Origin: Amyelois transitella
Lineage: Eukaryota > Arthropoda > Insecta > Lepidoptera > Pyralidae
Assembly: GCF_032362555.1 (NCBI RefSeq)
Contig: NC_083519.1
Coordinates: 6,093,501-6,157,500, forward strand
Direction: 5' to 3'
Length of the DNA stretch: 64,000 nucleotides
Part shown: positions 24,676 to 33,758 of the stretch, in pieces
Layout of the letters: every line of letters begins with the position of its first letter
Numbering within the stretch: the first letter of the stretch is position 1
Notes under the pieces: generated by a model
Databases searched by the model: none
Seen by the model: the letters and a program-made list of their open reading frames with translations, nothing else
What the model was told of the DNA's origin: nothing
Position numbers and translations under genes: made by a program

Positions 24676-27600
24676 TCACAGTTCATTTCAGCTTACACGT
24701 CGATGATGACAAAGCAGTAGGATATTGCCGTAAATTCGAATAGTTTTTTCTAACTTTCTGGTGACATCTTTCATGTGAAATTTGCCGCGAACATTATTCT
24801 CTACGTACACGCCAGTTGATTATGGCTCTTTTTGATTTTTGATGGACTGGGTGTTCTAAAACCTTTCATGCGAAGCCATTTATAACTAAGACAAAGATTT
24901 TTTTGGAAAAGTTCCACAATTTGTAAATAGATTATGAATCATCATTGCCCAGGCTTAAGAAAAGACCTGTTCAAACGTAATCACGACCGCCTACTTCGTT
25001 GATAGTCTTGATTTCTCATAAATAGAAGTTAAATTTGGTTATAAGAAACTATACACAACATCTGGAATTCCTTAGGGTTTTTCATATTTCGGTCCGTTTT
25101 ACATTTAATTTTACTTACAAGTGGTTTGGGAACATGTTTCTTCTTCTTCTTCTCATATTAATGTAAGTTAATTATACATTTCAAACTTTTCAACATTATT
25201 TGTTTTTGCCGATTTGCAATATTACATTGAAAATGCGCATTTACATTAGTAAAATGCTTATTAGCAAAACAATGTAGCTAATTTATTTTGAAATCATTAG
25301 GCACTAATGTGTTTATTTCTTGAGTTCTAAATGAACCCCTGCTTTAGTAGTATCAGTTGTGAATTCGATTCGGTAATACGGAATTTAAGATATTTGTGTT
25401 TTAGAAATAAATCATTGTAGTCGCGTGTAATAGAGCCGAGATGTGTAGGATGTCGATACGCCCTATAAAACGGGTAAAAATTGAAGGTGAACACAAGTGC
25501 AACTGTCGCTCTGTAGTGTATTTAGTGGGTGTTTTAATGCTGTTGTTGATGATGGGTTATATCACCGTCTGGATCAAGATAGTGTTCTGTTGCTATGGTA
25601 AGATGTGTTCTCTCCCATTTTCCTATGTTTCCAGTCGTGTTATATATTTTTCAGGCAATGTTTTGGGCATTGGACTAATCGTCATAAAATATTAGATATT
25701 CAAGTTTTACTTTATGTTTGACGGCCTCTGTGGCGCAGCGGTAGTACGCTTGCCTGTGACCGGAGGTCCCGGGTTCTAATCCCGGCCAGGGCATGATGAG
25801 AAAAGAACTTTTTCTGATTGGCCTGGGTTTTGAATGTTTATCTATAAGTATTTAATATAAAATATAGTATCTTTGAGTTAGTATCTCGTAACACAAGTTT
25901 CGAACTTACTTCGAGTATATTGTCCCGTATGTATTTATTTTTTATTTTATTTTATTTACATTCAACATAGTCGTCTTTATTTTAGAGAATAAGAAGTTCG
26001 TAGTTGAACTTAAAATTTTTAACACGTTCTAGGTGACTCGACATATTTAGGAAGCCTAAATTGTACAAAAGCATTTCCTAGTGGAAACAACGTTTACAGA
26101 ACGCTAATATTTTTGGGGTATTTTGTTACTACAAATAAATTGAATAAAGAATTGTAGTCATTAGCATTGTGGTATTTCTAAAGTGGTGACAATCATTTCG
26201 CGCCTGTACCTTTTACCATAAAGTAGAGATTTACGTTTTATAAAAAAAAAGTATTCAGAATCTTAAAGTTTTAAATATTTGTCCTCTATAGTGGTGACGG
26301 TGAGTGCCCGTGCCCGCGGCGGGGAGGCGTGCGCGCCGCCCGCGCCGCCCGCCCGCGCGGCGCGCCGCTCGCCGCGCGGGCCCGCCCTGGACGCGCTGGA
26401 CGCCGCCCTGCCCGCGGACCATAGAGACGTCAAGAGACATCCTGCCAGGTAACTATATAACTGCGTGAGATCAGCTTTTGTAAACTTCGTCGTGTTAACG
26501 CTGAATAAAAAACATGAATTTGATTTGTACTATATTAAGGTGCTGTACTTTCATAAGTTATGTCAGAAAATGGTGTATGTAGATTGTTCGCACAATTTGA
26601 TCGATAGCGTGACGCAAACATTGACGTATGAATAAATTATTTAAATAAAATAATAAAAAGATTTGTTGAAATTACTGCACAAACAAAATTGACAACTAAA
26701 ACTTGACTTACTAACATATTTTAATAATGTATCTTGTTAGCTCATTACAATGACAATATCACTTATCACATAAGCACTGCAAAAAGTACTGCCGTTTACT
26801 TAGTACTTACTAACAATTACCATTTGTACAGAACAACAAGCGAGTTGATGGCGCCGCTCCTAGAATCTTCGTCGGTGTCCGTCCCCGCGGCGGTAGCTCT
26901 GTCCTGCATGGAGGCGGGGGACGCGCGGGCGTCGCGGGGCGCGGGGCTGGCGTCCTTGCGGCGACGCAACTCGGACCCCGCGCCCGCCCCCGCCGAACCC
27001 CGCGCGCCGGACCCGAGGTCTACGGACTTTATTGGGACAACTACCAATGGCCTTTTCCGTATCGCTGGTCACAGGTATGTTATAAAGATGTTTGTGTATT
27101 CGCAAAGTATTGTTTTGCCATCTTTATAATATACAAGAAGCCGCCCGCGATTTCGTCCGCATGGAAACCCTATCAATCCCTCGAGAACTCCGGGATAAAA
27201 GTAGCCTTTATGTTATTCTGGGTCTTCAGCTACCTAGATACCAAATGTCGTCGTAATCGGTTCAGTAGTTTTTGTGTGTAAGAGTAACAAACATCCATAC
27301 TAACATACTCACAAACTTTCGCATTCATAATAATAATAGGATTATTTGGGTTTTTCGTTGATATTAATCAACGAAGAACCCAAATAATTCCCACAGGTTA
27401 TCCTTCTTTCCTTATCGTTATGTCTTACTTTATGTATTATGAGTATTACACACATGAACATTAATGTGTAACATGAAAAGAGTTGTCCTGTCAGATACTG
27501 GCTACCAAACCACCGGTATTGCATGCAACTTACTGAGTAAACGATTATATCACCTTTAACACTTCGATAAAACCTCTAATTTTTCCACAGGTTTCGAAAA

Positions 27601-30600
27601 GGCACTCGATTCTCTAAAGACGACAAATGCGTATATTGCCACGAGGCGATCGACGCGTTCGTCACGCAAGGCCAGCGGTGCATCGACTGCAAACAACTCT
27701 ACCACACAAAATGTATCCAGAATAAAGGCGTGATCACCATGCCTTGTAGCAGTCCAGTAGTAACAAACACGAGGACGCGCCCTAAGAATAGAAAGAGAAT
27801 TAACATGAAGGAGCCGTATATGTTAGGGGAGCAATCTAAAGGTGAATTTTGTAGACACCAATAACATTATTTAAGTTTCGGTTATGAATTGCCTGTTTAT
27901 TTAATTTAATATTGTGTCGCCCCAAATTCTATAATTTTGAATTTTGAGTAATTTACAACAATACAACATAAATAAAGCCATACAATAAGTTCCAAATAAA
28001 ATTTGTATGCATATGATTTCACCTAAAACAGTTTTGAACCTTTAAACTTGGCTTTTAAAGTTAGTTTAAATTTGATCTATCTGTTAAGGCTGTCCATGAT
28101 GGTTTGATTATGATGAAACATTGAAATTTATATAAGAAAAACACATACATGCATATAATCACGTCTTTATCCCTTACGGGGTAATTTTGAAAGGTCACGT
28201 TCAGCTGTATGGCTTAAGAAATAACATGAATTGATCTTTGACAGGTTCGGTTTCGTCCAACTTCAACTTGACCGGTACGTCCGAGTTTATGGACCGGACG
28301 GACAAGATAATATCGGACGCGACCGAACTGCAGGCCATGCAGAACTTCATCACAAAGAAGATTTATCAGATGGGATTGTCTGACAACGACAAACAGTCTG
28401 AGGTAAGATTCTTAAAGATAGACATTCTTAAGGATGTCAACGGTGACAAAATCTGTATAGAATGTTATCCTAGCATTGACTTTGATTATGCAATCCAGAC
28501 ATGTATTTCAACCAACAACCAGAAAAGAATTTTGTTACCTTGCGTAGTGGAATCATGCTGGGCCCATAACCTAATGGATTATGGATGAAAACCAATATTG
28601 TAAAGGAAACATTAAATGTTTTCAGATGTTACAGGAGAGATTATTAAAACATATAACAATGTTGTGAGAATATCTCCTAAAAACAAGCCAACAACAGATA
28701 TTCTTCTTATCAATCTTTATATCCAACCTTTTGCCTGGCTTTGCTTTTATCCATGAAACTCCTTTTACACATGTTTGTTGTATGTACACTTCCCTTTTTA
28801 ACTTGTTTATTATAACGTAATAACTTATTTCAGGTGGACAGGGTATTCAAGCACGCGCTAAGCGAGTTCAAAGACAACCTCGTCGCGACGTACAGCGTAG
28901 TGGAAACTCGGGGGTCGGCTCTCAAATACAAGGACCTTATCGGAAACTTCTTACATGTAATGGAGACCGTGTGTGCGAGGGAGGGCTCCACGTTATCCAT
29001 CACGATGGGAGTCAACGCCTTTAGAGGGTTCATGGACGAGTTCATGAGCCAACATGAGACTGATAAAGCTAGGACTAAGAGGAAAAAGGACAAGAAGAGA
29101 AAGGTAAGTTGGGTTTACTTCTGTACATCAATCTAGACTGTGGGAGATAACTGCACAAATGGACATTTGTGCAGTTATCTAAATCTATTATAAAAATCTA
29201 ATCTATTATAAAAGTTGACCAAAACAAGCACTTTGAAACTATAATGTCAGGTACATCAGGCATCGTATTTATGAAAAAAAACTAATAAACATGATGTGTG
29301 AACATTAAAATGGCAGGAAACATCTCCATGTCAATGAAATGCCACTTTGAATACTAACAGATGCTCTTACGGTGAGGGAAAACATCGTGAGGAAACCTGC
29401 ACATTCAGGAAACTGGATGTGTAACCATAATAGATCCAACACAGGTTAGGTTTGCCTACAAAGGTTATGGAGGTCAGATAGGAGTCGCTTCGTGTAAAAA
29501 CGTGACTCACCCAATCTAGGGTTTATGGTCAAAGGCATACCCCGGCTCTTCTCCAGAGTGGTGAAGAAGGAAGGAAGGAAGGCAGGAAGAAGAAGAAGTG
29601 CTGTACCATCTCGTATCGTAGTATTTTTCTTGAAATATCTATAACAGAGAAAGGCTTATAAACCTAGGATTCTTAGTTTAAGCGATGGGCTAGTAGTCTG
29701 TCACCATCTGACCTTCAATTAAACGATTGAAAGAGTATTTTCGAGGCTCATGGATTGGCTTCGACTACTCTGTAAAAATAAATACTTGTTATATGGCTCT
29801 GCTCATACCTCACCTATCATCCTAGGTGGACGACCCGATTCAGTACAAGGGCCACACGTTTATCCTGTCGATGATCAACATCCCCACGGAGTGCGAGATC
29901 TGCAAAACATTCTTCATGTGGCCCATCGAGCGCTCGCTCATCTGCCAGTGCTGCAAACTTGCCTCGCATAAGAAGTGCTATATGAAGGTATGTGGGCTTT
30001 CACAGGTACAATATTATTCGTACCAACAATAAATTGTGTCGCGGTGGGTGGGTGTGGTAATGAGGTTCCAAGTTATCATTGTAGTAGTCTACATAGAGTT
30101 AATACAAGTCTCCTCATTACTCATATTAGATTTATGCATGATATTCAAAATTTTTGACAGTAATTTTTTTCGGTCTAATGAATGTGTTAATAACGCATTT
30201 CAAAGCACAAAAAATTTGTAGCTTCGTGTTAATAGCAACTGTGTTTTTATCCTAAAATGGAGTAACTAAATGTATGTGATGATGATGACCCAAACACGTG
30301 ATGAAAGATCATTGTAATGATTTGTTGTTATTTTTTCAGGTGAACACGCAATGCCGGAAGGACTCTGCCGCGATAGTGGGCGTTGTGGACGCGGGCGGAC
30401 GGGAGCAGTATGGAGTAGTCGCCAGAGGACTGGTAACTTAGTTTTTTTATAAAACTTATTAGACAAATTTGCCATGGCATGATATTGGGTACGGTACTTT
30501 CAACCTCAGAAAAAAATTATACATACATACATACATACATAAAATCACGCCTCTTTCCCGGAGGGGTAGGCAGAGGCTACCTCTTTCCACTTGCCACGAT

Positions 30601-33600
30601 CCCTGCATACTTCCTTTGCTTCATCCACATTCATAACTCTCTTCATGCAAGCTCGGCGGTTTCGGGTACTTTTGACCTGACCCTTTACCAGGACGAAAAA
30701 TTATATTGTACACTATACGCGATGTATCTATGTAGCCCGTTTCAGCGGTAAGCTTGTTATTTATTGATCATAAAAGCAGAAAATATTTTGAATAAATTAG
30801 CCTATTTTGACGCATAAACGTTAAAATCGGGGCAATCTAGATACACGTCGATGGCGGCCTAGGTGGATGCTGGTCATGCTTTTTATTTTAAATATTTAGA
30901 AGTTAAAAGAAACAAAGCCAGTATCTGAAGTTGATCTCTGCACCTCTTATCACAAAATCTACTTGCTTCGAGAGTAACATTTTTTTGTTTGTTATATCTT
31001 TATTAACACTTTGTTTTGATTATAGGTTTTCGGCGTACCTCTGGCGGAATTGCCTACGGGCGACAGCAACATTCCGATAGTAGTGGACCGACTGATAACC
31101 ACTATAGAGATGACGGGGCTCTACAATGAGGGGCTTTACCGGAAGAGTGGTCTCAGTTCCAAGGTATAGTGAAAGAAACATAAAGAAAATTAAAGAAAAA
31201 ATTGTTGCATTCTGAGTTTTATAAGAACTGAGTTTTTAATGGGATTGCATGATTGGGAAAGCATATAAATTCGATTTTGATCGAGGCATTTTTCCTCCCT
31301 TATTTGTTTATAGTCTGTCCTGTCCTGTGCGATTTCTTAGACCACGTTTTCCGAAGTACCAAACAGGTTCAATTAGCTTCGATTTAATCGTATGGGAAAA
31401 ATTTCCTAACTTGATATTTATGTTTTATTAAAAATTAGATGTACCGATCATTCACCTTAGTAAATGCAAAACAATTTCCAACTACAGGTTCGCGAGCTGC
31501 GGCGACTGCTGGACGAGCACCCCGAGGCGGGCGTGGAGCGCCTGGACTCGTACGCGGTTCACGTGCGGGCCTCCGTGCTGAAGATGTTCTTCCGCGACCT
31601 CCCGGAGCCGCTGCTCACCTTCGACCTCTACGACGACTTCATTCTGGCCGCCGACATCACCGACCCGCAGGTCTGTACCACTTAGTTGTTATCATGATGA
31701 TGACAGAAAGTTAGAGACGCAGAGTGATTATAGTCTACGATACGTCTCCGATGTTTTCGTGTAGTGCGTGCCCAGGATTCACCTCAAGGGCGAATAAAAA
31801 AAAAGTATTGTACTCAGAAAATACATGACTGCAATGGGTTTTGAGCCTTATTATATAACCTTAAAGACTGGTGCTCTAACTTTTTATAACATCTTTCCAG
31901 CTATTTTATGGTAATTAATTTTCTAAATAGACGATTAAAAGTAAACCGTGTTTATCTGATGGAAAATATCATGTTTATTTCAGGAGAGGGTATCGAGTAT
32001 ATTCACCATACTGAAGAAATTGCCGAAGCCTAACTTTGACCTAGTCGAGAGATTAATATTTCACCTGGCCAGAGTGGCGTTAGGGGAGAATCATAACAGG
32101 TGAGCATTCTTACATTTAATGCCTTTTTCTTTCCATCTAGACCCCGCAAATCTATGTTCTTTATGTGCCAAATTGTGGGTGACCAATTTTATTGATCTCA
32201 TTTAAAACAAATTTTCTTTTGTATTGTGCTGCACATCATATTTATGTTAATGGCCAGACGAATTTCAAACATTGTTAATTTAAATTGGCAATGTTTTGTA
32301 CAGGATGGGTCCGAACGCCCTGGCGATAGTGTTCGCGCCGTGCATCCTGCGCACGCGCAAGGTGCAGCCCGCGCAGGACTCGCTGCACGACATCAACAAG
32401 CAGACCACCTGCCTCGAGACCATCCTCGTCGACAAGATGCGGACCGTGAGTGCCAACATGCCATATGCCGCTACATGCTGCAATCTATAATTTTGGATAT
32501 GTAGAATTTTCCTTGAAGTTAAGGAAAGATTTCGCCGGGTTTCAAAAGAAAATCAAACAAAATTTTTACCAAAATTATTAAAGGATTGATAGTTTTATGT
32601 GAACAACTTTCTTATTACGATATTCTCGACAATAACGCTGATTTTTTAAATTGCACTTTGTACAGAGTAAAACCCATATGTCGTGTGATTAGAGTAGAAG
32701 CGCATAAAACTATTTTATATTGATATAAATTCTGCAATATTTGCAACCGATTTGTTCTTCTAACAAGTCAATGGCAGTAAAATGTGAATTTTGAATGAAT
32801 TGCCGATAATAATGAGTCGTTAATTGTTCGGCAGGTGCGCGGCATGCTGCAGGACATCGCGACGCTGGACACGGCGTGCCACACGGCCACCAACCGGCTG
32901 TCGTCGCTGCGCTCGCACAGCGCCGCGCCGCGCCCCGAGGAGCAGATCCTGGTGGGCCACATCCACGAGATACAGAAGGAGAAGGCCATCCTCACCTCCA
33001 ACCTGCCCACGCTCATCAGGTGAAACTGCATTCTTTATTATCGATAGGTAGTAGTGGTTGTCTTAGTTTCGGAAATTCCTACTGAGAAGAGTTGTTCTGG
33101 CCTTCTTGAACACGGCAAACTCGAAGGAAGTGCGGCACTAACTAAATTTTTACACATACTAAATTTTTCATAATATAGGCTCCAAGAAGCCCGAAATTTT
33201 TGTTGTAGTAATTTAAAGAATTTCTCAATTTCATTGATTTTGTCTTCTAATCCTTAGATAGAGAGAATATAGTTACGTGTTTCTATCATCATCATCTATT
33301 ATTATTATCCGTTAGTTTCGGTTGCGTCCTCAGCCCGAGTTGCGGCTTACTACGATCCTATATTGGGTATGTCTAAGATATTACACGAGCGCGCTTCCCG
33401 TCTGATCTCTGCAGTCTTTACAAGGGAACCTTATTCATAAAGGATCATAGTAAAAGCTACACCAGATGAATATGCCTATTTCCTTAGACAAGACATCTAT
33501 GGTATAAGATAGAGTGTCCTATTGTAAATTACAAAGTGATACACACGGCACCGTGTTCCTATCTTTATATCAATAACCATTGTCAATAATGGTAAAAATG

Positions 33601-33758
33601 TATCCGTCAGGGCGACGTCAGACGACGACCTGCTGTCGACCACGGACCACGACGGCGAGTTCGGCAGCTCCGACGACCTCAGCACCGGCGCCGCCTCCCT
33701 GCGCTCCCAGCGGCTGTTACACAGGCAACTCTCTTCCGACGACCCCATCATGGTCTAG
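9089..33758 (+). CDS. Myo9: Class IX unconventional myosin (Myo9), RhoGAP-bearing motor; 5' end missing
   Basis: An actin motor that carries a Rho GTPase-activating domain to actin structures. I built 33 exons with matching phases: 9089-9232, 10353-10465, 13311-14224, 14484-14661, 14960-15099, 15358-15604, 15952-16087, 16503-16651, 16941-17051, 18353-18535, 19588-19782, 20069-20316, 20683-20854, 21148-21337, 22195-22280, 23020-23091, 23228-23332, 23540-23711, 23873-23970, 24533-24633, 26292-26448, 26832-27074, 27591-27841, 28245-28402, 28834-29103, 29826-29987, 30340-30432, 31026-31163, 31488-31670, 31984-32099, 32304-32445, 32835-33019, 33611-33758. They sum to 6000 nt (1999 residues plus stop). 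Order: RA, motor, IQ neck, low-complexity tail, C1, spacer, C1, RhoGAP, Ser/Asp-rich end. All introns are GT-AG. The first visible exon opens in phase 0 inside the RA domain, so at least one upstream exon is missing. Exon 18353-18535 has a weak acceptor and is the least certain. Confidence 0.92.
9395..9570 (-). repeat. RTE-type LINE 3'-end remnant, reverse orientation
   Basis: 'catactaatattacaaatgt' near the left, with 'gcaggcagagctgccggcga' further right, resembles the reverse complement of a common lepidopteran RTE 3' end. It is non-coding, in the intron after the first visible Myo9 exon. Confidence 0.4.
10542..10653 (+). other. Exon-like open segment in a Myo9 intron (possible poison exon)
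   Basis: A 112-nt segment flanked by an acceptor (pyrimidine tract then aaaaaag) and a good donor (AAG before gtaatt). In phase with the preceding exon it is fully open (38 codons, ...[18 protein letters not shown]...). It ends in phase 0, while the next Myo9 exon needs phase 2. Inclusion would therefore frameshift the motor and hit a stop within about 40 codons. It is either a coincidence or a regulated non-productive exon. Confidence 0.3.
11250..11420 (-). repeat. Dispersed 'cacgtct' element, reverse copy
   Basis: Reads 'cccatggatgtcgtaaaagg', then 'aacagctgaacatggccttt', then 'ggctctgtctaccccgcaag' and 'atagacgtgatta'. This is the reverse complement of both halves of the element described at 5378 and 6055, here joined head to tail without the spacer. 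Confidence 0.65.
12902..13129 (-). CDS. Unrecognised 75-residue open frame, antisense inside a Myo9 intron
   Basis: An ATG-initiated frame of 75 residues (starts [18 protein letters not shown], ends MNMNNLD) on the strand opposite Myo9. I do not recognise a family. Composition looks protein-like rather than low complexity, with a mixed hydrophobic and polar segment containing [13 protein letters not shown]. The open frame continues upstream of the ATG to about 13220. A possible acceptor (ggcag) lies just before the ATG, so it could also be a terminal exon. On the minus strand AATAAA-type signals occur about 120-175 nt past the stop. It may equally be chance. Confidence 0.25.
   Translation of the reverse strand: METALSGGGRRKSDSRAPFEHYPQSLLSFIKQLVARCDVNTNLENIYVALRITGYEFLVHDQNGRIKIMNMNNLD
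13311..20316 (+). CDS. Myo9: Myo9 exons for the motor domain
   Basis: Ten exons from 13311 to 20316, about visible residues 86-919. The nucleotide pocket is intact: P-loop GESGSGKT at 13702-13725 (residue 217 onward), switch [11 protein letters not shown] at 13858 onward, and the relay/switch [11 protein letters not shown] at the start of the exon at 15358. The HYAGRVKYQ strand ends the exon at 15952-16087. Exons 16941-17051, 18353-18535 and the first half of 19588-19782 encode a long, strongly basic/acidic insert at the actin-binding loop 2 position ([20 protein letters not shown] and similar), the hallmark of class IX. The exon at 20069 opens with RCIKSN and contains the converter-side [17 protein letters not shown] motif. 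All catalytic residues expected for an active motor are present. Confidence 0.93.
15645..15760 (-). repeat. Dispersed element, right half, reverse copy
   Basis: 'tgccatgtggttcccgtcat' followed by 'atggatgtcgtaaaaggcga' is the reverse complement of the right half seen at 6055-6235. It lies in a Myo9 motor intron. Confidence 0.6.
17607..17654 (+). other. Optional 48-nt exon candidate in the Myo9 loop 2 region
   Basis: Bounded by an acceptor (gctcag) and a consensus donor (gtaagt). It is a multiple of three and open in the phase set by the exon ending at 17051 (AG plus C...), giving [17 protein letters not shown]. Skipping or including it leaves the downstream frame unchanged. It lies exactly where class IX myosins carry their variable actin-binding loop. 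It is not supported by any recognisable homology. Confidence 0.3.
17655..19587 (+). other. Myo9 introns around the loop 2 exon
   Basis: Apart from exon 18353-18535 this is AT-rich intron. An 80-codon frame at 18891-19133 is mostly hydrophobic, starts at a non-ATG codon unless shortened, and has no recognisable family. I take it as chance. Confidence 0.4.
20450..20540 (+). repeat. LINE 3'-end fragment ('ggaagagat...gcgataag' family)
   Basis: 'actggaagagattgctttag' 'cgataagtccgcttttgtac' then a T-rich stretch and 'ggtgcaataaagag' is a familiar lepidopteran LINE tail. A second copy is at 62440-62560. Confidence 0.55.
20683..21337 (+). CDS. Myo9: Myo9 exons for the end of the motor and the IQ neck
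   Basis: Exons 20683-20854 and 21148-21337, visible residues about 920-1040. After the ATKIFMRE converter end come at least three IQ-like motifs: [34 protein letters not shown] and [15 protein letters not shown]. These bind calmodulin or light chains and form the lever arm. Confidence 0.9.
22195..27074 (+). CDS. Myo9: Myo9 exons for the low-complexity tail
   Basis: Eight exons covering visible residues about 1041-1384. The exon at 23540-23711 is Lys/Glu-rich at its start ([15 protein letters not shown]), then has an [15 protein letters not shown] segment. The exon at 23873-23970 is Ser/Thr/Asp-rich. Exons 24533-24633, 26292-26448 and 26832-27074 are very GC-rich and encode Arg/Pro/Ala-rich, probably disordered sequence. 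These last three rest on splice signals and phase rather than on homology and are less certain than the domains on either side. Confidence 0.72.
22462..22660 (+). repeat. RTE-type LINE 3' end, copy A
   Basis: Begins 'ccgcccgcgacttcgtccgc', passes through 'gtagcctatgtgttattctg' and 'atcggttcagtagtttttgc', and ends 'actttcgcctttataatagt' 'agtaggat'. It is nearly identical along its length to copy B at 27130-27342, also in a Myo9 intron and in the same orientation. Confidence 0.75.
22673..22790 (+). repeat. Dispersed 'cacgtct' element
   Basis: An atgtatg/catacat run followed by 'aatctcgtctttatctcttg', 'aagccaacagtcttaagact' and 'ggccacgttcagctgtttgg'. It lies directly downstream of RTE copy A. 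Confidence 0.65.
24190..24295 (+). repeat. Fragment of the 'gactcacccaat' SINE-like family
   Basis: 'gcagctggatgtgtaaattt' 'gactcacccaatccaggatc' matches the longer copies at 29335-29580 and 40255-40700. It is non-coding, in a Myo9 tail intron. Confidence 0.5.
24646..24674 (+). repeat. (CA)n microsatellite next to a splice donor
   Basis: An uninterrupted CA run of about 29 nt that begins 12 nt after the donor of Myo9 exon 24533-24633. Confidence 0.9.
25722..25968 (+). mobile_element. tRNA-derived SINE
   Basis: Starts with a tRNA-like head containing an exact polymerase III A box (tggcgcagcgg, 25731-25741) and a near-consensus B box (ggttctaatcc, 25772-25782). The T arm can pair (ccggg/cccgg), but the acceptor stem cannot pair fully, so it is not a functional tRNA. 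A non-tRNA body follows with 'ttttctgattggcctgggtt', 'tagtatctcgtaacacaagt' and 'cgaacttacttcgag', ending in a (TTTTA)n tail near 25960. I recognise this arrangement as a widespread lepidopteran SINE. Confidence 0.85.
27130..27342 (+). repeat. RTE-type LINE 3' end, copy B
   Basis: Second copy of the element at 22462-22660, from 'ccgcccgcgatttcgtccgc' to 'cataataataataggat'. It is followed immediately by a long hairpin (27341-27388). Confidence 0.75.
27341..27388. repeat. Near-perfect inverted repeat, 22-bp arms, 4-nt loop
   Basis: Arm 27341-27362 and arm 27367-27388 are reverse complements with one mismatch; the loop is atta. It directly abuts the 3' end of RTE copy B in the intron before the first C1 exon. 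Confidence 0.85.
27591..29103 (+). CDS. Myo9: Myo9 exons for the first C1 domain and following spacer
   Basis: Exon 27591-27841, with the last codons of the exon ending at 27074, encodes a full set of C1 zinc ligands: an initial His (from GHR at the junction), then the pairs CVYC and CIDC, then YHTKC and a final MPC. Exons 28245-28402 and 28834-29103 encode a helical spacer (residues about 1469-1611) that ends in a Lys-rich KRKKDKKRK stretch. Confidence 0.85.
28142..28225 (+). repeat. Dispersed 'cacgtct' element, short copy
   Basis: 'catataatcacgtctttatc' 'ccttacggggtaattttgaa' and 'ggtcacgttcagctgtatgg', with the central part deleted. It ends about 20 nt before the acceptor of Myo9 exon 28245. 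Confidence 0.6.
29145..29180. repeat. Perfect 17-bp palindrome with 2-nt loop
   Basis: Arms 29145-29161 (agataactgcacaaatg) and 29164-29180 are exact reverse complements around 'ga'. It lies 42 nt downstream of the donor of exon 28834-29103. Confidence 0.9.
29335..29580 (+). mobile_element. SINE-like element of the 'gactcacccaat' family
   Basis: 'acatcgtgaggaaacctgca' 'cattcaggaaactggatgtg', later 'tcgcttcgtgtaaaaacgtg' 'actcacccaat' and 'ggctcttctccagag'. The copy at 40255-40700 shows the same order of motifs and a longer 5' part. It ends in a GGAA/GAA-rich run (29565-29600). Confidence 0.65.
29826..30432 (+). CDS. Myo9: Myo9 exons for the second C1 domain
   Basis: Exons 29826-29987 and 30340-30432. 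The ligand series is canonical: H in GHTF, then CEIC, then CQCC, then ASHKKC and a final TQC, with spacing H-x12-C-x2-C-x13-C-x2-C-x4-H-x2-C-x7-C. It precedes the RhoGAP domain directly, as in class IX myosins. Whether it binds diacylglycerol cannot be told from sequence alone. Confidence 0.92.
30510..30695 (-). repeat. 3' end of the LAS1-intron LINE family, reverse copy
   Basis: An (ATAC)n run then 'aaatcacgcctctttcccgg' 'aggggtaggcagaggctacc', 'ttgcttcatccacattcata' and 'gcaagctcggcggttt'. This is the reverse complement of 38590-38760. Confidence 0.75.
31026..32445 (+). CDS. Myo9: Myo9 exons for the RhoGAP domain
   Basis: Exons 31026-31163, 31488-31670, 31984-32099 and 32304-32445, visible residues about 1697-1889. 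The domain opens with FGVPLAEL. The catalytic arginine finger is in GLYRKSG (CGG codon 31140-31142). Helix motifs [19 protein letters not shown] and [12 protein letters not shown] are typical of active RhoGAPs. The expected reaction is stimulation of GTP hydrolysis on Rho. Confidence 0.95.
32835..33758 (+). CDS. Myo9: Myo9 C-terminal exons
   Basis: Exon 32835-33019 encodes a helical stretch after RhoGAP; exon 33611-33758 encodes the Ser/Asp-rich end and stop TAG at 33756-33758. The last residues, DDPIMV, could act as a hydrophobic PDZ-type ligand, which is inference. The final coding bases are the first unit of a tandem array that runs on into the 3' UTR. Confidence 0.88.

Noticed and set aside
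25722..25795. Possible tRNA gene with intact A box
   Set aside because: The acceptor stem has mismatches, the B box departs from consensus, and a SINE body with a T-rich tail follows.
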